Assembly (NCBI RefSeq): GCF_001899645.1
Contig: NZ_MKVV01000016.1
Span: forward strand, 107,444 to 171,443
Reading direction: 5' to 3'
DNA: 64,000 nucleotides
Source: Pseudonocardia sp. 73-21
Lineage (GTDB): Bacteria; Actinomycetota; Actinomycetes; Mycobacteriales; Pseudonocardiaceae
The notes below the pieces were generated by a model. It was given only the letters and a program-made list of their open reading frames with translations, was not told the origin of the DNA and made no database searches. The position numbers and the translations under genes are program-made. Positions 49,385 through 57,601 of this stretch are shown one piece after another; positions within the stretch are counted from its first letter, which is position 1; every line of letters starts with the position of its first letter.

Positions 49385-50665
49385 ATGGACGGCGTGACCA
49401 GCTCCGCACCCGCCGCGCCCGTCCGGGCCCGGCCACCGCTCGCCCGGCGGCGCAACGGCCGCTTCCTCGCGGGCGTCGCCGGCGGCGTGGCCGACCACCT
49501 CGGCGTCGACGTCCTCTGGGTGCGCGTCGGGTTCGTCGTGCTCACCGTGTTCGTCAGCGGGTCGGGGGCCATCGCCTACGGCCTGCTCTGGGTGTTCGTG
49601 AAGCAGGAACAGGCCGACGTCGCCCGCACCGCCGGCCGGGCCGAGCGCCAGCAGGCGTTCGGGCTCGCCGCGCTGGGCGTCGGGGCCGGGCTGGCCGCCA
49701 ACGCCCTGGGCAACTCCGTGGTCGGCTGGGTCGTCGGGCCGCTGGGCGTGGCCGCCGCCGGTGCCGCGCTGGTCTGGCGCGAGGCCGACGAGTCGCAGCG
49801 CCGCCGCTGGACCGCGGGCGCGCGTTCGGGCATCACCGGGATGTCGGGCAGCGGCCGCACCGCGCTGCTGCGGGTCGTCGCGGGCGCGGTGTTCGTGGCC
49901 GCGGGCATCGGGGTGTTCCTGCTGGGACAGCTGCAGCTCGGGCAGGTGCAGTTCGCGCTGCTCGCCGTGGTGGCCACGCTCGTCGGCGTCGGCGTGATCA
50001 CGGTGCCGTGGTGGCTCAAGCTGGTGCGCGACCTCGGGGAGGAGCGTCGCGAGCGCATCGTCGAGGCCGAGCGGGCCGAGATCGCCGCTCACCTGCACGA
50101 CTCGGTGCTGCAGACGCTCGCGCTGATCCAGCGCCAGTCCGACCAGCCCCGGGAGGTGCTGCGGCTGGCGCGCGGCCAGGAACGCGAGCTGCGCCACTGG
50201 CTGTACGGGGCATCGGGGTATGGGCGAGTCGGGCGGGCCGGGGAGCCGGGCCTGGACACCGGCCTGTCCGCCGCGATCACCACCGCCGCGGCCGAGGTGG
50301 AGGACACCTACGCCATCGACGTCCGGCCCGTCGTGGTCGGCGACCGCCCCCTCGACGACGACCTGCGCGCCCTCGTACTGGCCGCCCGCGAGGCGATGGT
50401 CAACGCGGCCAAGCACGCGAAGGTCACCGAGGTGAGCGTGTACGTGGAGGTCGAACCCGGGGAGGTGCACGTGTTCGTCCGGGACCGGGGCGTCGGCTTC
50501 GACGCCGACGACGTGCCCGGTGACCGGCACGGCCTCGCCGATTCCGTGCACGGCAGGATGGAGAGGCACGGCGGCACCGTGCGGCTGCGCAGCACGCCGG
50601 GTGAGGGCACCGAGGTGCAGTTGAGGATGCCGGTGGCGGAAGCAGAGCAGGAGAGTGGACAGTGA
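49385..50665 (+). CDS. PspC-domain sensor histidine kinase
   Basis: The 426-residue product starts with a PspC domain (RNGRFLAGVAGGVADHLGVD). Helices at about 50-80, 95-135 and 160-205 follow, then a HisKA_3 dimerisation domain with H-box EIAAHLHDSVLQTLALIQRQ. The kinase ATPase domain has N-box AREAMVNAAKHAKV and G-box VFVRDRGVGFDADDVPGDRH. It resembles the PspC-containing MacS-like kinases of actinobacteria. The downstream regulator overlaps by 4 nt (GTGA), so the two form one two-component system. The signal is probably membrane damage. Confidence 0.92.
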   Translation: MDGVTSSAPAAPVRARPPLARRRNGRFLAGVAGGVADHLGVDVLWVRVGFVVLTVFVSGSGAIAYGLLWVFVKQEQADVARTAGRAERQQAFGLAALGVGAGLAANALGNSVVGWVVGPLGVAAAGAALVWREADESQRRRWTAGARSGITGMSGSGRTALLRVVAGAVFVAAGIGVFLLGQLQLGQVQFALLAVVATLVGVGVITVPWWLKLVRDLGEERRERIVEAERAEIAAHLHDSVLQTLALIQRQSDQPREVLRLARGQERELRHWLYGASGYGRVGRAGEPGLDTGLSAAITTAAAEVEDTYAIDVRPVVVGDRPLDDDLRALVLAAREAMVNAAKHAKVTEVSVYVEVEPGEVHVFVRDRGVGFDADDVPGDRHGLADSVHGRMERHGGTVRLRSTPGEGTEVQLRMPVAEAEQESGQ

Positions 50666-51318
50666 CCGATCCGATCCGGGTCTTCCTCGTCGACGACCAC
50701 GCACTGTTCCGCTCGGGGGTGCGCGCCGAGCTCGACCGCAGCGTCCCCGACCTCACGGTGGTGGGCGAGGCCGGCTCCGTCGACGAGGCGGTAGCGGGGA
50801 TCCGGCACATCAAGCCCGACGTGGTGCTGCTCGACGTCCACATGCCCGACGGCGGCGGCGCGGAGGTCCTCCGCCAGCTGCGCCCCGAGCTGCCCGACGT
50901 GGTGTTCCTGGCCCTGAGCGTGTCGGACGCGGCCGAGGACGTCATCGCGGTCATCCGGGCGGGGGCCCGCGGCTACGTCACGAAGACGATCTCCGGGCGC
51001 GAGCTGGCCGACGCCGTGCACCGCGTGAAGTCCGGCGACGCGGTGTTCTCGCCACGCCTGGCCGGGTTCGTGCTCGACGTGTTCTCCGACCGGCCGGGGG
51101 CGGCCCCGCCCGGCGACCCCGAGCTCGACCTGCTGACCCGCCGCGAGCGCGACGTCCTGCGGCTGCTCGCGCGCGGTTACGCCTACAAGGAGATCGCGGG
51201 CGAGCTGTTCATCTCCGTGAAGACGGTGGAGACGCACGTGTCGAGCGTGCTGCGCAAGACCCAGCTGTCGAACCGCTACGAGCTGTCGCGGTGGGCCTCG
51301 GACCGGCGCCTGGTCTGA
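50662..51318 (+). CDS. LuxR-family response regulator
   Basis: The 218-residue product has a receiver domain with acidic residues in FLVDDHALFR, the phosphorylated Asp in VVLLDVHMPDG and the conserved Lys in YVTKTISGREL. A LuxR helix-turn-helix (LTRRERDVLRLLARGYAYKE then IAGELFISVKTVETHV) follows. All phosphotransfer residues are present, unlike the bldM-like protein in this window. It is the partner of the PspC-domain kinase (4-nt overlap) and probably regulates the divergent PspC/LiaF operon. Confidence 0.92.
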   Translation: MTDPIRVFLVDDHALFRSGVRAELDRSVPDLTVVGEAGSVDEAVAGIRHIKPDVVLLDVHMPDGGGAEVLRQLRPELPDVVFLALSVSDAAEDVIAVIRAGARGYVTKTISGRELADAVHRVKSGDAVFSPRLAGFVLDVFSDRPGAAPPGDPELDLLTRRERDVLRLLARGYAYKEIAGELFISVKTVETHVSSVLRKTQLSNRYELSRWASDRRLV

Positions 51319-51393
51319 CGCTGGTCTGACCTGGGGTCCGTGTGGACGACGCGCGCACGAATGGGGTGTCAGCGGGTGCGGGCCAGCCGCCCG

Positions 51394-52344
51394 TCACCCG
51401 AGCAGGCCGCTGACCAGCCCACCCACGAGGGACGTGACGGGCTGGGTGACCGGCTGCAGCGCCGAGGTGACGGGCTGGGTGACCGTGTCGACCGTCGGGC
51501 CGAGCGCCTTGCCGGCACCGGAGACGGTGGTGCCGAGGCCCGAGACGGCGCCGCCGACCGGGCCGGGCATGGCGCCGCCGACGTTGTCCACCGCGCCACC
51601 GGCCGCCCCGGTGAGGGAGGTGACGGTGCCGTCCACGCCGCTGCTGCTCGGGGTGCCGCCCGTCGTGCCGCCGCTGCCGCCGGAGTTGCCGCCGCCGGTG
51701 GTGCCGCCCGTGCCGGAGCCGCCACCGGTGGAGCCGGTCGGGCTCCCGGTGCCGCTGCTCTTCGCCGGGGTGCCGGTGGAGGGGGCCTTCGCGGTGGTCC
51801 CGGGCTTCGCCGCGCCGTCGGAGCTGCCGGCGAGCGCGCTCGGGAACGCCACGGGCACCCAGGACGACGGTGCCCCGGCGCCGGCGTCGAGGCCGCCGGT
51901 GTTGGCGGCCGGGGAGATCGCGACGGTGGGTGTGCTGCCGGCGTCGGCCGTGCCGTCGAGGATGCCATGGCCGGCGTAGGGGCCCGTGGCGGAGTCCTGG
52001 TCGGCCGGGGTGTCGGTGAGCACCGTGGCTCCGAAGACGGACCCTGCGGCCAGCAGCGAGCCTGCGGCGATGGTCCCACCCTTCACGGTCCGGCGGGTGA
52101 CCGGCGCGGTGCGGGGCACCAGGGTGGTCTCGTCCTCCGCCTGCGAGGCGCGCGGCTTCAGCGGGCGGTCCAGCGCGTGCGTGGCCCGGCCCTCACGGCG
52201 CAGCAGGCTCCCCACCGACAGGGGTGCGCTGTCCAGGCTGTCGTGGGCCTTGACCGGCACCGGAGCGTTGCGGCGCAGGATGTCGGCGACCGTGAGTACG
52301 GTCGCGGACGACCGGGACCCACCGGCGGACGCGAACTGAGCCAC
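51394..52344 (-). CDS. Single-pass membrane protein with Gly/Thr/Ser-rich exported domain
   Basis: The 316-residue product has an N-terminal cytoplasmic stretch with a basic TLVPRTAPVTRRTVKGG segment. A transmembrane helix (about 90-107, TIAAGSLLAAGSVFGATVL) and a long low-complexity external part rich in Gly, Thr and Ser follow. The last 75 residues alternate Gly/Val/Thr (VTSALQPVTQPVTSLVGGLV). The GTG at 52344 has AAAGGGGG upstream. No domain was recognised. It may be a surface adhesin or wall protein. Confidence 0.7.
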   Translation of the reverse strand: MAQFASAGGSRSSATVLTVADILRRNAPVPVKAHDSLDSAPLSVGSLLRREGRATHALDRPLKPRASQAEDETTLVPRTAPVTRRTVKGGTIAAGSLLAAGSVFGATVLTDTPADQDSATGPYAGHGILDGTADAGSTPTVAISPAANTGGLDAGAGAPSSWVPVAFPSALAGSSDGAAKPGTTAKAPSTGTPAKSSGTGSPTGSTGGGSGTGGTTGGGNSGGSGGTTGGTPSSSGVDGTVTSLTGAAGGAVDNVGGAMPGPVGGAVSGLGTTVSGAGKALGPTVDTVTQPVTSALQPVTQPVTSLVGGLVSGLLG

Positions 52345-52480
52345 TGCGTGGGTCCCCCTTTGGAGTGAACGAACTGTCGAATGTCTACCGGATGCGCACG
52401 CTCTGCGCCAAGTTCCATTCGTCCGTTCACCGCCGTTCACTCGAACGGTGCATCTCCGCTCGTCGAACGTGGTCGACCGC

Positions 52481-53206
52481 TCAGCCGATGGAGACGATCT
52501 GGAACGCCTCGGCGAGCGTGCCCTCGGGCAGGTCGAACCGGCGGGCGACGAGGCCGGCCATGCCGCGCAGGCGCCCCTCCAGGTCGTCCATGTGGGCCGT
52601 CTGGGAGGTGTGCGCGAGCAGCGCGGCGATCTTCCGGTCCATCGTGGCGGTGACGTCGACGACGTGGTCGGTGCGCTCCTCGGGGGCCGCCATGATCCAC
52701 ATCTCGGGAACGGTCCAGGCCTCGAGGCCCTCGTCGGCGAGCAGTTCGGGGTGGGCGAAGGGGTTGCGCGCGTCGGGGTAGACGGCGGCGAGGGCGGCCT
52801 CGCCCGCGGCGCGGTGGTCGGGGTGCGAGGCGCCGACCCGCTTCCAGTAGATCTCCGGCGACTGCGTGAGCACCCGCTGGGGCCGCACGCGGCGGATCTC
52901 CCGGCTGATGTCGCGCCGCAGCTCGACGCTCGGCGTCAGCCGGCCGTCGGGGTAGTGCAGGAACGTGACGTCCTGGACGCCCACCTCCTTGGCCGCGGCG
53001 AGCTGCTCGGCCTCACGCAGCGGGGCCATGTCCGCACGCGGGGTGTCGTCGAAGCCACCGGCGTCGCCGGAGGTGCAGATGCAGTAGGAGACCTCGATGC
53101 CGGCCTGCGTCCAGGACGCGACGGTGGCGGCCGCGCCGAAGTCGACGTCGTCGGGGTGGGCGGTGACGACGAGGACGCGCTCGACGTCGGTCAGGGGTGT
53201 GGGCAC
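52481..53206 (-). CDS. PIG-L family deacetylase
   Basis: The 241-residue product is a zinc-dependent N-acetyl deacetylase. The metal motif is AHPDDVDFGAAATVASW (AHPDD), and the third zinc His is in VGASHPDHRAAG. The family includes MshB and Mca of mycothiol metabolism and other deacetylases. The sequence GDAGGFDDTPRADMAPLREA is similar to MshB-type proteins but the substrate is not certain. A TACTGT box on the minus strand lies 6 nt before the GTG, so the gene is probably leaderless. Confidence 0.85.
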   Translation of the reverse strand: MPTPLTDVERVLVVTAHPDDVDFGAAATVASWTQAGIEVSYCICTSGDAGGFDDTPRADMAPLREAEQLAAAKEVGVQDVTFLHYPDGRLTPSVELRRDISREIRRVRPQRVLTQSPEIYWKRVGASHPDHRAAGEAALAAVYPDARNPFAHPELLADEGLEAWTVPEMWIMAAPEERTDHVVDVTATMDRKIAALLAHTSQTAHMDDLEGRLRGMAGLVARRFDLPEGTLAEAFQIVSIG

Positions 53207-53212
53207 GGAGGA

Positions 53213-53218
53213 ACAGTA
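53213..53218 (-). promoter_or_regulatory. -10 box for the PIG-L gene, probable leaderless start
   Basis: On the minus strand TACTGT is 6 nt before the GTG at 53206, with no ribosome site. Confidence 0.45.
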
Positions 53219-53222
53219 CGGG

Positions 53223-53540
53223 TCAGAGTTCGCCCCGGAACTGCTTGCGGGTGGTGCCGAGGGACTGCTGGGCGGCGATGCCCGCGCCGCCACCGAGGAT
53301 CAGGCCGATGATGTCCGGGCCGATGCCTCCGTTGGTGAACAGCAGCCCGATCAGCGCGACGCCCGCGGTGCCGCCCGCCACCTTCCAGCGGCCGGAGACG
53401 TAGTCGGCCGTGGCGCCGCCGGAGACGCCGCGCTTGCGCGCCGCGTTGTTCAGCATCGCCAGGTAGCCGACGTGCCCCAGCGCCGCGAGCAGCCCGACGA
53501 GGGCCACCACGAACGCGACGATCCCGATCAGAGTTCCCAT
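53223..53540 (-). CDS. Small membrane protein
   Basis: The 105-residue product has three hydrophobic segments: LIGIVAFVVALVGLLAALGH at the N terminus, VAGGTAGVALIGLLF and IGPDIIGLILGGGAGIAAQQ. Its N terminus is MGTLIGIV. The short cytoplasmic connecting part contains NNAARKRGVSGGATADYVSG. The family was not recognised. ATG 53540 was chosen over GTG 53549. It lies between the PIG-L gene and chorismate mutase on the same strand. Confidence 0.72.
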   Translation of the reverse strand: MGTLIGIVAFVVALVGLLAALGHVGYLAMLNNAARKRGVSGGATADYVSGRWKVAGGTAGVALIGLLFTNGGIGPDIIGLILGGGAGIAAQQSLGTTRKQFRGEL

Positions 53541-53593
53541 GGACTCCACTGTGCCACTTCACTGTGCCACTCCGCGGCCGCGCGGCGGCGGCG

Positions 53594-53881
53594 TCAGCGG
53601 CCGCCGAGCCGCCCCCGGCCCAGCCGCAGCAGGATCATGCCGAGCTCCCGGCCGTCCGTGCCCAGCTCGCCGAACTTGTTGAGCACCGTCATCTCGCGGT
53701 TGTAGACGATCCGGGGGCCACCGGCGGCCATCCGCGCGCGGCCGACGCGCTGCGAGACCTCGCTGCGGCGTTTGATCAGCCGCAGGATCTCCGCGTCGAG
53801 CTCGTTGATCTCGTCGCGGTAGGACAGGATCTGCTGCTCGGTGAGCGTGTCGTCGGCGGGGACACCGGTCGTGTCGGGCAT
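53594..53881 (-). CDS. Chorismate mutase, intracellular AroQ-delta type
   Basis: Chorismate mutase converts chorismate to prephenate on the way to Phe and Tyr. The 95-residue helical product has DEINELDAEILRLIKRRSEV, with the active-site Arg/Lys residues, VGRARMAAGGPRIV with the second Arg, and the C-terminal GMILLRLGRGRLGGR. It resembles the short intracellular enzyme Rv0948c, which is stimulated by the first shikimate enzyme. The ATG at 53881 has GGAGGAAG upstream. A possible Phe/Tyr leader and a hairpin precede it. pcrA is divergent, as in M. tuberculosis. Confidence 0.92.
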   Translation of the reverse strand: MPDTTGVPADDTLTEQQILSYRDEINELDAEILRLIKRRSEVSQRVGRARMAAGGPRIVYNREMTVLNKFGELGTDGRELGMILLRLGRGRLGGR

Positions 53882-53925
53882 CGCTTCCTCCTGGTGTCGG
53901 GTCCTGGCCCCGCGCCCATGGAAGA

Positions 53926-53952
53926 GCCCCGGGTCCATGTGGACTCCGGGGC
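53926..53952 (-). terminator. Hairpin upstream of chorismate mutase
   Basis: GCCCCGGGTCCA (53926-53937) pairs with TGGACTCCGGGGC (53940-53952) with one bulged base. It lies 44 bp upstream of the gene and 14 nt after the small leader frame. It could be an attenuator. Confidence 0.6.
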
Positions 53953-53966
53953 GTCGTGGGGGCTGG

Positions 53967-54029
53967 TCAGCAGGCCACGGGAACCGGAACCCGGTACCCG
54001 TAGAAAAACTGCCCGTTGATCAGTAGCAC
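53967..54029 (-). CDS. Possible Phe/Tyr-rich leader peptide
   Basis: A GTG at 54029 opens a 20-codon frame encoding VLLINGQFFYGYRVPVPVAC with a stop at 53967. Five codons in a row are FFYGY, so four of five residues are products of the chorismate pathway. The frame is followed by a hairpin 14 nt later and then chorismate mutase. Such a layout is typical of amino-acid attenuators. The start codon has no clear ribosome site, so it could be leaderless or the frame could be chance. Confidence 0.45.
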   Translation of the reverse strand: MLLINGQFFYGYRVPVPVAC

Positions 54030-54071
54030 GACGTCAGTGTGCCACAGCGCAGGACTGTCGGGGAGGCTCGG

Positions 54072-54077
54072 TACTCT
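54072..54077 (+). promoter_or_regulatory. -10 box for pcrA
   Basis: TACTCT fits TANNNT and ends 10 nt before the pcrA ATG at 54088. This gives a leaderless or near-leaderless transcript. Confidence 0.4.
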
Positions 54078-54087
54078 TTCGAACACG

Positions 54088-56490
54088 ATGAGTGCGCTGT
54101 TCGAACTACCCGGCCAGACCTCCGCCGAGCCCGCCACCGCCCGTGGCGCGGCCCTGCTGGAGGGGCTCAACCCACGCCAGCGCGAGGCGGTGGTGCACGC
54201 GGGCTCGCCGCTGCTCATCGTCGCGGGTGCGGGGTCGGGCAAGACGCGTGTGCTCACCCACCGCATCGCCTGGCTGCTCGCCGAGCGGCACGTCCATCCC
54301 GGCGAGGTCATGTCCATCACCTTCACCAACAAGGCCGCGGCCGAGATGAAGGAGCGCGTCGACGCGCTGGTGGGCCGGCGGGCCAACGCGATGTGGGTGT
54401 CCACGTTCCACTCGATGTGCGTGCGCATCCTGCGCCGTGAGGCCCAGCACCTGGGCGTGCGCAGCGCGTTCTCCGTCTACGACGCCGACGACACGCGCCG
54501 GCTCATCGCGCTGGTCTCCCGCGATCTGGAGCTCGACGCGAAGAAGTACGCCCCGCGGGCCGTCGCCGCGCAGATCTCGAACCTCAAGAACGAGCTCCTG
54601 GGCCCCGACGACGCCGTCGAGCGCGCCACCAACGCCTACGAGCGCACGGTCGCGCAGGTCTACGGCGTCTACCAGGCCCGGCTGCGCACGGCCAACGCCT
54701 TCGACTTCGACGACCTGATCATGGAGACGGTCTCGCTGCTGCAGCGGCTGCCCGCCGTGGCCGAGTACTACCGGCGGCGCTTCCGCCACGTGATGGTCGA
54801 CGAGTACCAGGACACCAACCACGCGCAGTACGTGCTGGTCCGCGAGCTGGTGGCCCCCGCGGTCCCCGGCGCGGCGCCGGGGGAGCTGTGCGTCGTCGGC
54901 GACTCCGATCAGTCGATCTACGCGTTCCGCGGTGCCAACATCCGCAACATCATCGAGTTCGAGAAGGACTTCCCCGACTCGCGCACCATCCTGCTGGAGC
55001 AGAACTACCGCTCCACCCAGCGCATCCTCTCGGCGGCCAACGCGGTCATCGCCCGCAACCCCGACCGCCGCGACAAGCGGCTGTGGTCCGAGCAGGGCGA
55101 CGGGGAGAAGGTGGTCGGCTACGTCGCCGACAACGAGCACGACGAGGCCGCGTTCGTCGCGCAGGAGATCGACCGGCTGGTCGATTCCGGTGACTACCGC
55201 AACTCCGACGTCGCGATCTTCTACCGCACCAACTCGCAGTCCCGGGTCTTCGAGGACGTGTTCGTGCGGGTCGGGCTGCCCTACAAGGTGGTCGGCGGCA
55301 CGCGGTTCTACGAGCGCAAGGAGATCCGCGACGCGCTCGCGTACCTGCGGGTGCTGTCCAACCCCGAGGACACGGTCAGCCTGCGCCGCATCCTCAACGT
55401 GCCCAAGCGCGGCATCGGTGACCGCGCCGAGGAGCTCGTGGCGTCCTACGCCGACCGGGAGCGCATCTCGTTCGCCGCGGCGCTGCGCATCGCGGCCGAG
55501 CAGCCGCCGACCGGAGCGAACGCGGAGGGCGCATCGGCACAGCGGATCCCGTCGCTAACCACCCGGTCGCAGCGCTGCATCGCCGGCTTCGTCCGCATCC
55601 TCGACGAGCTGGGTGAGCTGCTGGAGCGCGGCGAGGCCACGGCCGAGCTGCTGGAGGCGATCTACGCCAAGACCGGCTACACCGACGAGCTGGAGGCCAG
55701 CGAGGACGCGCAGGACGGGTCGCGGCGCGACAACCTCGCCGAGCTGGTCACGGTGGCGCGGGAGTTCGCCGGCGACGCGGCCGTGGCCGACGCGGCCGTC
55801 GCCCCGGAGTTCGCTCAGCAGGATTTCGATGGCGGCGAGCCGGAGCCCGGCGTCCCCGAGCCGGGTTCGCTCGCGGCCTTCCTCGAGCGGGTGGCCCTGG
55901 TCGCCGACGCCGACTCCATCCCCGACAACGACGAGGGCATGGTCACGCTGATGACCCTGCACACCGCCAAGGGCCTGGAGTTCCCGGTCGTGTTCGTCAC
56001 CGGCTGGGAGGACGGCGTGTTCCCGCACATGCGGGCCATGGGCGATCCGGCCGAGCTGGCCGAGGAGCGGCGGCTGGCCTACGTCGGCATCACCCGCGCG
56101 CGGGAGCGCCTCTACATCTCCCGCGCCATGATCCGGTCGTCGTTCGGGCAGCCCAACGCCAACCCGGCGTCGCGGTTCCTGGGCGAGGTGCCGGGCGACC
56201 TGGTCGACTGGCGGCGCTCGGAGCCCGAACGCTCGGCCCCCGTCGGCCGGTTCGGCTTCGGTAAGCGGCCGAACGCCACCGACCGCGGCAGCTGGAACGT
56301 GCCGAAGGCGTCCATGGCCCCGTCGCTGAGCCTGGACGTGGGCGATCGCGTCAACCACGACAAGTACGGCCTGGGCACGGTCGTGGCGTCCGACGGCACC
56401 GGCGTGCGCGCCACCGTCACCATCGACTTCGGCAGCGCGGGCACCGTGCGGCTGATGTTGATCGGCGGCGTGCCGATGCAGAAGCTCTGA
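54088..56490 (+). CDS. pcrA: ATP-dependent DNA helicase PcrA/UvrD1
   Basis: PcrA is a 3'-5' superfamily-1 helicase of excision repair and replication restart. The 800-residue product has motif I (VAGAGSGKTR, about 46-55), motif Ia (SITFTNKAAAEMKER), motif II (VDEYQDTNHAQY), motif III (VVGDSDQSIYAFRGAN), motif IV (EQNYRSTQ), motif V (VTLMTLHTAKGLEFPVVFVT) and motif VI (AYVGITRARERLYISRA). It ends in a Tudor-like domain (VGDRVNHDKYGLGTVVASDG). The location next to chorismate mutase matches mycobacteria. The ATG at 54088 fits the family start. Confidence 0.96.
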   Translation: MSALFELPGQTSAEPATARGAALLEGLNPRQREAVVHAGSPLLIVAGAGSGKTRVLTHRIAWLLAERHVHPGEVMSITFTNKAAAEMKERVDALVGRRANAMWVSTFHSMCVRILRREAQHLGVRSAFSVYDADDTRRLIALVSRDLELDAKKYAPRAVAAQISNLKNELLGPDDAVERATNAYERTVAQVYGVYQARLRTANAFDFDDLIMETVSLLQRLPAVAEYYRRRFRHVMVDEYQDTNHAQYVLVRELVAPAVPGAAPGELCVVGDSDQSIYAFRGANIRNIIEFEKDFPDSRTILLEQNYRSTQRILSAANAVIARNPDRRDKRLWSEQGDGEKVVGYVADNEHDEAAFVAQEIDRLVDSGDYRNSDVAIFYRTNSQSRVFEDVFVRVGLPYKVVGGTRFYERKEIRDALAYLRVLSNPEDTVSLRRILNVPKRGIGDRAEELVASYADRERISFAAALRIAAEQPPTGANAEGASAQRIPSLTTRSQRCIAGFVRILDELGELLERGEATAELLEAIYAKTGYTDELEASEDAQDGSRRDNLAELVTVAREFAGDAAVADAAVAPEFAQQDFDGGEPEPGVPEPGSLAAFLERVALVADADSIPDNDEGMVTLMTLHTAKGLEFPVVFVTGWEDGVFPHMRAMGDPAELAEERRLAYVGITRARERLYISRAMIRSSFGQPNANPASRFLGEVPGDLVDWRRSEPERSAPVGRFGFGKRPNATDRGSWNVPKASMAPSLSLDVGDRVNHDKYGLGTVVASDGTGVRATVTIDFGSAGTVRLMLIGGVPMQKL

Positions 56491-56494
56491 GGGA

Positions 56495-57403
56495 CTACGG
56501 GACCTCGCCCGGGGCCCCCGTCGCACCGGGGTCCTGGCCGATGTTGATGCCGTGGTCGGCCAGCCAGGGCAACGGGTTGATCTTGGTGCCGTCGGGCTGC
56601 CAGATCTCGAAGTGCAGGTGCGGCCCGGTGGACTGACCGCGGTTGCCGATCTCGGCGATCTGCTCGCCGGCCTTCACCTTCTCGCCGACCTTCACGAACA
56701 TCCGGTTCACGTGGCCGTACACGCTGTGGCTGCCGTCGGGGTGCCGCAGCACCACCCACAGGCCGAAGCCGGACGCGGGGCCGGCGTCCTCCACCACGCC
56801 GTCGGTGACGGCGTAGATCGGCGTGCCGATGGCGTTGGCGATGTCGATGCCGTAGTGGGTGACGCCCCAGCGGCCGCCGAAGCCGGAGGTGAACCGGCCG
56901 ATGGCGGGCCGGACGAACACCTGGTCGTCGACCACGTGGGCGTCGGTGGCGCCGCCGGCCTCGGCCGCGTCGATCAGCGCGGCCTGCTTGGCCAGCTGCT
57001 GGCCGATGGAGGTGGCCTTGACGAGGTTCTGCACGTCGACCTCGGACTGGGGGTCGAGCGCGCCGATCGCGAGCGTGTTGCCCGGCAGCTGGTCGCCGCC
57101 GATCGCGTTGACGGCGAAACCGGACCCACCCGACGTGGGCGCGCTTGCGCTGACCTGGGCCACGGGCAGCATCGCGCTCGTGACCACCGGGCCGGCGTCG
57201 GCGGGCATCGCGAACGAGACGAGCGTCTGCCCGGCCGCGACGACGGCGCCCGCTGCGACAGCAGCGACCGTCGCGCGTCCGTGCACGGACGCGGCGGGTG
57301 GCGGAGGGAGACGGTGCACACCCGGGACCGCGACGACAGCGATGCGCGTCGTGCGGTCGGGTTCGTCTTCCTGGGCGCCGCTTGGGGAGCGGTGGCGCGC
57401 CAA
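56495..57403 (-). CDS. M23 family metallopeptidase
   Basis: The 302-residue product is a secreted or membrane-anchored peptidoglycan endopeptidase. An N-terminal Arg-rich part and hydrophobic segment (about 43-63) precede a linker and a LytM domain with HYGIDIAN (H and D zinc ligands), YGHVNRM and GPHLHFEI (HxH). All metal ligands are present. The TTG at 57403 was chosen because AGAAGGG is upstream; the frame is closed before it. It is convergent with pcrA with a 4-bp gap and corresponds to Rv0950c. Confidence 0.9.
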   Translation of the reverse strand: MARHRSPSGAQEDEPDRTTRIAVVAVPGVHRLPPPPAASVHGRATVAAVAAGAVVAAGQTLVSFAMPADAGPVVTSAMLPVAQVSASAPTSGGSGFAVNAIGGDQLPGNTLAIGALDPQSEVDVQNLVKATSIGQQLAKQAALIDAAEAGGATDAHVVDDQVFVRPAIGRFTSGFGGRWGVTHYGIDIANAIGTPIYAVTDGVVEDAGPASGFGLWVVLRHPDGSHSVYGHVNRMFVKVGEKVKAGEQIAEIGNRGQSTGPHLHFEIWQPDGTKINPLPWLADHGINIGQDPGATGAPGEVP

Positions 57404-57601
57404 GACCTGCCCTTCTCGAACGAGTGCCGGTGGTGCCCGCGTCGGTCGGCGTCGGCGCGGATGGGGAGTTCCGCGGGGGCGATTCGGGGTCGTCCCTGTT
57501 GCCGTCGTGACCGGTCTGTGACCCGGGCCGGTGAAACGTAGCGCTGGTCACTCGCGGTGGGCAAATCAGGTTGCGGCGTGTCGCATCCGGGTCGGACGAC
57601 T
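57404..57601 (-). other. Upstream region of the M23 gene, no gene seen
   Basis: About 200 bp without a convincing gene. It was checked for a ydaO-type c-di-AMP riboswitch, often found before cell-wall hydrolase genes, but the conserved core segments are not visible. Confidence 0.35.

Noticed and set aside
57404..57601. A c-di-AMP (ydaO) riboswitch before the M23 gene
   Set aside because: The conserved core segments of the ydaO class are not present on the minus strand.
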